A stretch of DNA of 8,212 nucleotides. Origin: Nitrospirae bacterium GWC2_56_14 (GTDB taxonomy: Bacteria > Nitrospirota > UBA9217). The position numbers were made by a program, and so were the translations under genes. Below the pieces are notes generated by a model. That model made no database searches. It saw nothing but the letters and a program-made list of their open reading frames with translations, and had not been told where the DNA came from. Of the stretch, positions 6,510 to 8,212 are shown piece after piece (position 1 is the first letter of the stretch; every line of letters starts with the position of its first letter). The DNA lies in contig MHDY01000222.1 of assembly GCA_001803705.1 (NCBI GenBank), positions 2,841-11,052 of the forward strand, written 5' to 3'.

Positions 6510-6544
6510 ACTTTTGATATGAGGCGTCCGGCTTTTTCTTTTTT
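6490..6544 (+). terminator. Intrinsic terminator coupled to aptamer 2
   Basis: AGCCGG (6490-6495) pairs with CCGGCT (6528-6533), GCC (6499-6501) with GGC (6523-6525), and ATATC (6505-6509) with GATAT (6516-6520) around the loop ACTTTT. The U-tract TTTTTCTTTTTT (6533-6544) follows. As with the first unit, the 5' arm is the aptamer's 3' segment, so ligand binding should prevent termination and let transcription reach the cytochrome gene. Confidence 0.88.
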
Positions 6545-6573
6545 ACCATCTCAAATGCTTATGCACGATGAAA

Positions 6574-6582
6574 GGGGGGGGG
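6574..6582 (+). repeat. G9 homopolymer in the cytochrome leader
   Basis: Nine consecutive G residues lie in the 157-nt leader between the second terminator and the cytochrome start. Tracts of this length are prone to slipped-strand length change. It sits inside a 10-codon mini-ORF (ATG 6555 to TGA 6587) and directly before the ATG at 6584, so its length sets whether the two mini-ORFs are separate or fused. It could also act as a strong purine-rich ribosome site for 6584, although the spacing is very short. Confidence 0.6.
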
Positions 6583-6583
6583 T

Positions 6584-6712
6584 ATGACAGTGAAAGGTGC
6601 TTTTACCGAGGGACGTAATAAGAGGCACGAAAAAGCGATAAGCAGCAGCCAGGTTCGAAAAGAGTACCAATCCAATTCTAATTTTCAGGGAGGTATAACA
6701 AATGATGAGTAA
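6584..6712 (+). CDS. Possible leader peptide (42 codons) overlapping the cytochrome start
   Basis: ATG 6584 opens a 42-residue frame (beginning MTVKGAFTEGRNKRHEK) that ends at TAA 6710-6712, 8 nt beyond the cytochrome start codon and in a different frame. An upstream 10-codon frame ending at TGA 6585-6587 overlaps its start as ATGA. The product is polar, has no signal or recognisable domain, and may not be made at all. If translated, ribosomes ending here would be well placed to restart at 6702. The evidence is positional only. Confidence 0.2.
   Translation: MTVKGAFTEGRNKRHEKAISSSQVRKEYQSNSNFQGGITNDE
6687..6693 (+). promoter_or_regulatory. Ribosome binding site of the cytochrome gene
   Basis: CAGGGAGG ends at 6693, 8 nt before ATG 6702 and 11 nt before the adjacent ATG 6705. 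The spacing favours 6702 as the start. The site lies outside both riboswitch expression platforms, so control should act on transcription rather than on this site. Confidence 0.75.
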
Positions 6713-8212
6713 CACGAAATTGAGAAAAAGCTTTGTAGCTCTGTTGCTGTTCTGTGCGACCGTAATAAGCCTCATGCAGGGAGGCTGCGGCGTGGATACG
6801 ATGGCGCCCCCGTCATCATCCACCACGGTGTCGGGTGTCGCGGCCGCGGGGAAGGCGATCCGCGGCACGGTAACGCTGAAGGACTCTTCGCGTCCGAGCA
6901 GGATCAGGACGACCGTGACCAATGCCGACGGATCATATAATTTTTCGGTCAACGGGCTCACGCCTCCCTTCATCCTCATGGTCAAATGGGAGGACGACAA
7001 CGCGACCACGCTTCGCCTGCATTCCCTTGCGAAGAAACACGGAAGGGCCAACATCAACCCGCTTTCGAATGTGATTCTCGCGGAGGCCGGCGCCAATGAC
7101 CCGACACTGGTCTTCGATTCCAACGATCCGGCCTCGATCGAAGCTGCCGCGGAAAAGCTCATGGCCGCTCTGCAGAGCCTGCGCACTGTCCTGGCTCCCA
7201 TGTTCCAGCTGTACGGTTACGACAAGGACCCCATCGAGGACGATTTCGCAGCCGACCACACGGGACTCGACGCACTCTTTGACGACGTGCGGATCTACGC
7301 TGCTTCGGGGATGATCATCGTGAGGAACAAACGCAACAACGGCCTGATCTTCTCGGCCCCGATCAGTAACATTTCTGCCGGGATCTTCTACGAAAACAAC
7401 CTGCCGGTCCAGCCGGGAACGCTCAACGGACCGGCGCTCTATGCCAATAACTGCGCTGGCTGCCATGGCGTGCTTGCCTCCAGCGGCAAGATGGGGGCAA
7501 CGGCAGCCGAGATCCAGGCTGCCATCGCGGCCAATGCGGGCGGCATGGGTTCTCTTTCGAGCCTAACGGCCCTGGAGATCCAGACCATAGCGACCGCGTT
7601 AGCAGTGACAACCCCACCGCCGCCGACGCCGATCGACGGAGCAGCGCTTTATTCCAGTAAGTGCGGTTCCTGCCACGGCGATCTTGCCACGAGCAGCATG
7701 CAGGGCAGGACGGCAGCACAGATCCAGTCCGCCATTAACGGTAATCTCGGCGGCATGGGGTCGCTGTCGACCCTTACTACCGACCAGGTAGCTGCCATTG
7801 CCACGGCATTGGCAACGACAACCCCACCGCCGCCCGCGACCTGCACCTCGTTCACGTACTCGGCCTGGGGAGCCTGCCAGTCCGACAATACCCAGGCCAG
7901 AACGCAGCTGACCGCGTCGCCCGCAGGCTGTACCGGAGGAACGCCGGTCCTGTCTCAGGCCTGCACCTATGTGCCGCCGGTCACGGCCTGCACCTCGTTC
8001 ACCTACTCGGCCTGGGGAGCCTGCCAGTCCGACAATACCCAGACCAGAACGCAGTTGACGGCGTCACCCGCGGGCTGCACTGGTGGTACGCCGGTCCTGT
8101 CGCAGGCATGTACCTATGTTCCGCCAACGCCTGCGTGTGGCAGCTGCCACTCCATTCCGCCATCGACCGGCGCGCACACGTTCCACAGTTCCCGCGCGAC
8201 GTGCGCTACCTG
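6702..8212 (+). CDS. Modular multihaem c-type cytochrome, probable surface lipoprotein (3' end outside window)
   Basis: 503 codons are visible with no stop. Residues 1-28 form a signal peptide leading to C29 ('LMQGGCG'), a poor but plausible lipobox. Residues ~43-95 ('SGVAAAGKAIRGTVTLKD...TNADGSYNFSVNGL') form a carboxypeptidase-regulatory-like beta domain. Residues ~100-235 are mainly helical and unrecognised. Two class-I-like haem domains follow: C251AGCH with M282 as possible distal ligand, and C321GSCH with M352, each followed by a 'TTPPPP' linker. Residues 381-429 and 430-478 are two near-identical 49-residue repeats with W and four Cys, resembling thrombospondin type 1. C479GSCHSIPPSTGAHTFH then opens a multihaem region, and C501AT at the edge begins the next CxxCH. 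The protein is probably exported for electron transfer at or beyond the outer membrane. It is preceded by two riboswitches. Whether the total haem number is high is inferred from the signature; only three complete motifs are visible. Confidence 0.88.
   Translation, partial: MMSNTKLRKSFVALLLFCATVISLMQGGCGVDTMAPPSSSTTVSGVAAAGKAIRGTVTLKDSSRPSRIRTTVTNADGSYNFSVNGLTPPFILMVKWEDDNATTLRLHSLAKKHGRANINPLSNVILAEAGANDPTLVFDSNDPASIEAAAEKLMAALQSLRTVLAPMFQLYGYDKDPIEDDFAADHTGLDALFDDVRIYAASGMIIVRNKRNNGLIFSAPISNISAGIFYENNLPVQPGTLNGPALYANNCAGCHGVLASSGKMGATAAEIQAAIAANAGGMGSLSSLTALEIQTIATALAVTTPPPPTPIDGAALYSSKCGSCHGDLATSSMQGRTAAQIQSAINGNLGGMGSLSTLTTDQVAAIATALATTTPPPPATCTSFTYSAWGACQSDNTQARTQLTASPAGCTGGTPVLSQACTYVPPVTACTSFTYSAWGACQSDNTQTRTQLTASPAGCTGGTPVLSQACTYVPPTPACGSCHSIPPSTGAHTFHSSRATCAT
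7425..7841 (+). repeat. Duplicated mono-haem domain inside the cytochrome gene (210-bp period)
   Basis: Two units, 7425-7634 and 7635-7841, encode the same order: G-x-ALY, CxxCHG, a short acidic/serine loop, TAA-IQ-AI, GGMGSL-S-LT, I-TALA, and a TTPPPP linker. The CxxCH codons are exactly 210 bp apart (7452 and 7662). The protein pattern is well kept while many codons differ, so the duplication is not recent. Confidence 0.8.
7842..8135 (+). repeat. Tandem 147-bp repeat encoding two thrombospondin-type-1-like units
   Basis: Units 7842-7988 and 7989-8135 are in frame and encode 49 residues each, with Cys at unit positions 1, 12, 30 and 41 and a 'SAWGAC...Q.RT' core. The proteins differ at only about three residues. 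The first 66 bp differ at about 2 positions, the last 81 bp at about 19, so divergence along the unit is uneven. Confidence 0.85.

Noticed and set aside
6122..6587. 71- and 105-codon plus-strand frames across the leader
   Set aside because: They read through the aptamers and terminators, so their sequence is explained by RNA structure, and they have no ribosome sites.
6551..7466. Minus-strand frames of 216 and 177 codons
   Set aside because: They are antisense to the cytochrome gene, whose signal peptide, haem motifs and ribosome site support the plus strand.

Overview
The window looks like a GC-rich chromosomal segment from an anaerobic, electron-transferring bacterium of the Geobacter-like Desulfobacterota or the Nitrospirota. 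Three things point there: a multihaem c-type cytochrome with the 'CGSCHxIPP...GxHxxH' signature, 3',3'-cGAMP-class (GEMM-Ib) riboswitches in front of it, and short-period palindromic intergenic repeats of a kind I associate with those genomes. The phylum cannot be fixed from sequence inspection alone.

Layout. Positions 3-620 (+) hold the C-terminal part of an ABC-2-type transporter permease. It converges on a ~1000-residue AsmA-family envelope protein (795-3788, -); the gap between them carries a 7-bp-period repeat arranged as an imperfect palindrome. The AsmA gene diverges from the next operon across ~450 bp without a gene. That gap holds a second palindromic repeat (8-bp period), a nested 78-nt inverted repeat, a 14-bp perfect palindrome and a good sigma70-like promoter. 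The operon has two genes joined by an ATGA overlap: a 7-TM ceramidase/CREST-superfamily hydrolase with all catalytic residues in place (4241-5035), and a secreted surface-adhesin-protein-E-like protein with a Pro/Ala/Glu-rich tail (5032-5658).

Positions 5659-6701 encode no convincing conventional protein but contain the most interesting part of the window: two GEMM-I aptamers ~90% identical to each other (6245-6330 and 6425-6509). Each is fused to its own intrinsic terminator, so two ligand-gated transcription attenuators stand in series. Both have A where c-di-GMP aptamers have G at the base-recognition position, and both closely resemble Geobacter cGAMP aptamers. Beyond them lies a 157-nt leader with a G9 tract and two nested mini-ORFs that end just inside the start of the regulated gene.

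The regulated gene (6702 to the window end, open at its 3' end) encodes a secreted, probably lipid-anchored modular cytochrome. From the N terminus it has a carboxypeptidase-regulatory-like beta domain, a helical region, two duplicated class-I-like mono-haem domains, two near-identical 49-residue thrombospondin-type-1-like repeats, and then the start of a multihaem CxxCH region. The simplest reading is a surface cytochrome for extracellular electron transfer, switched on by cyclic AMP-GMP through two riboswitches in series.
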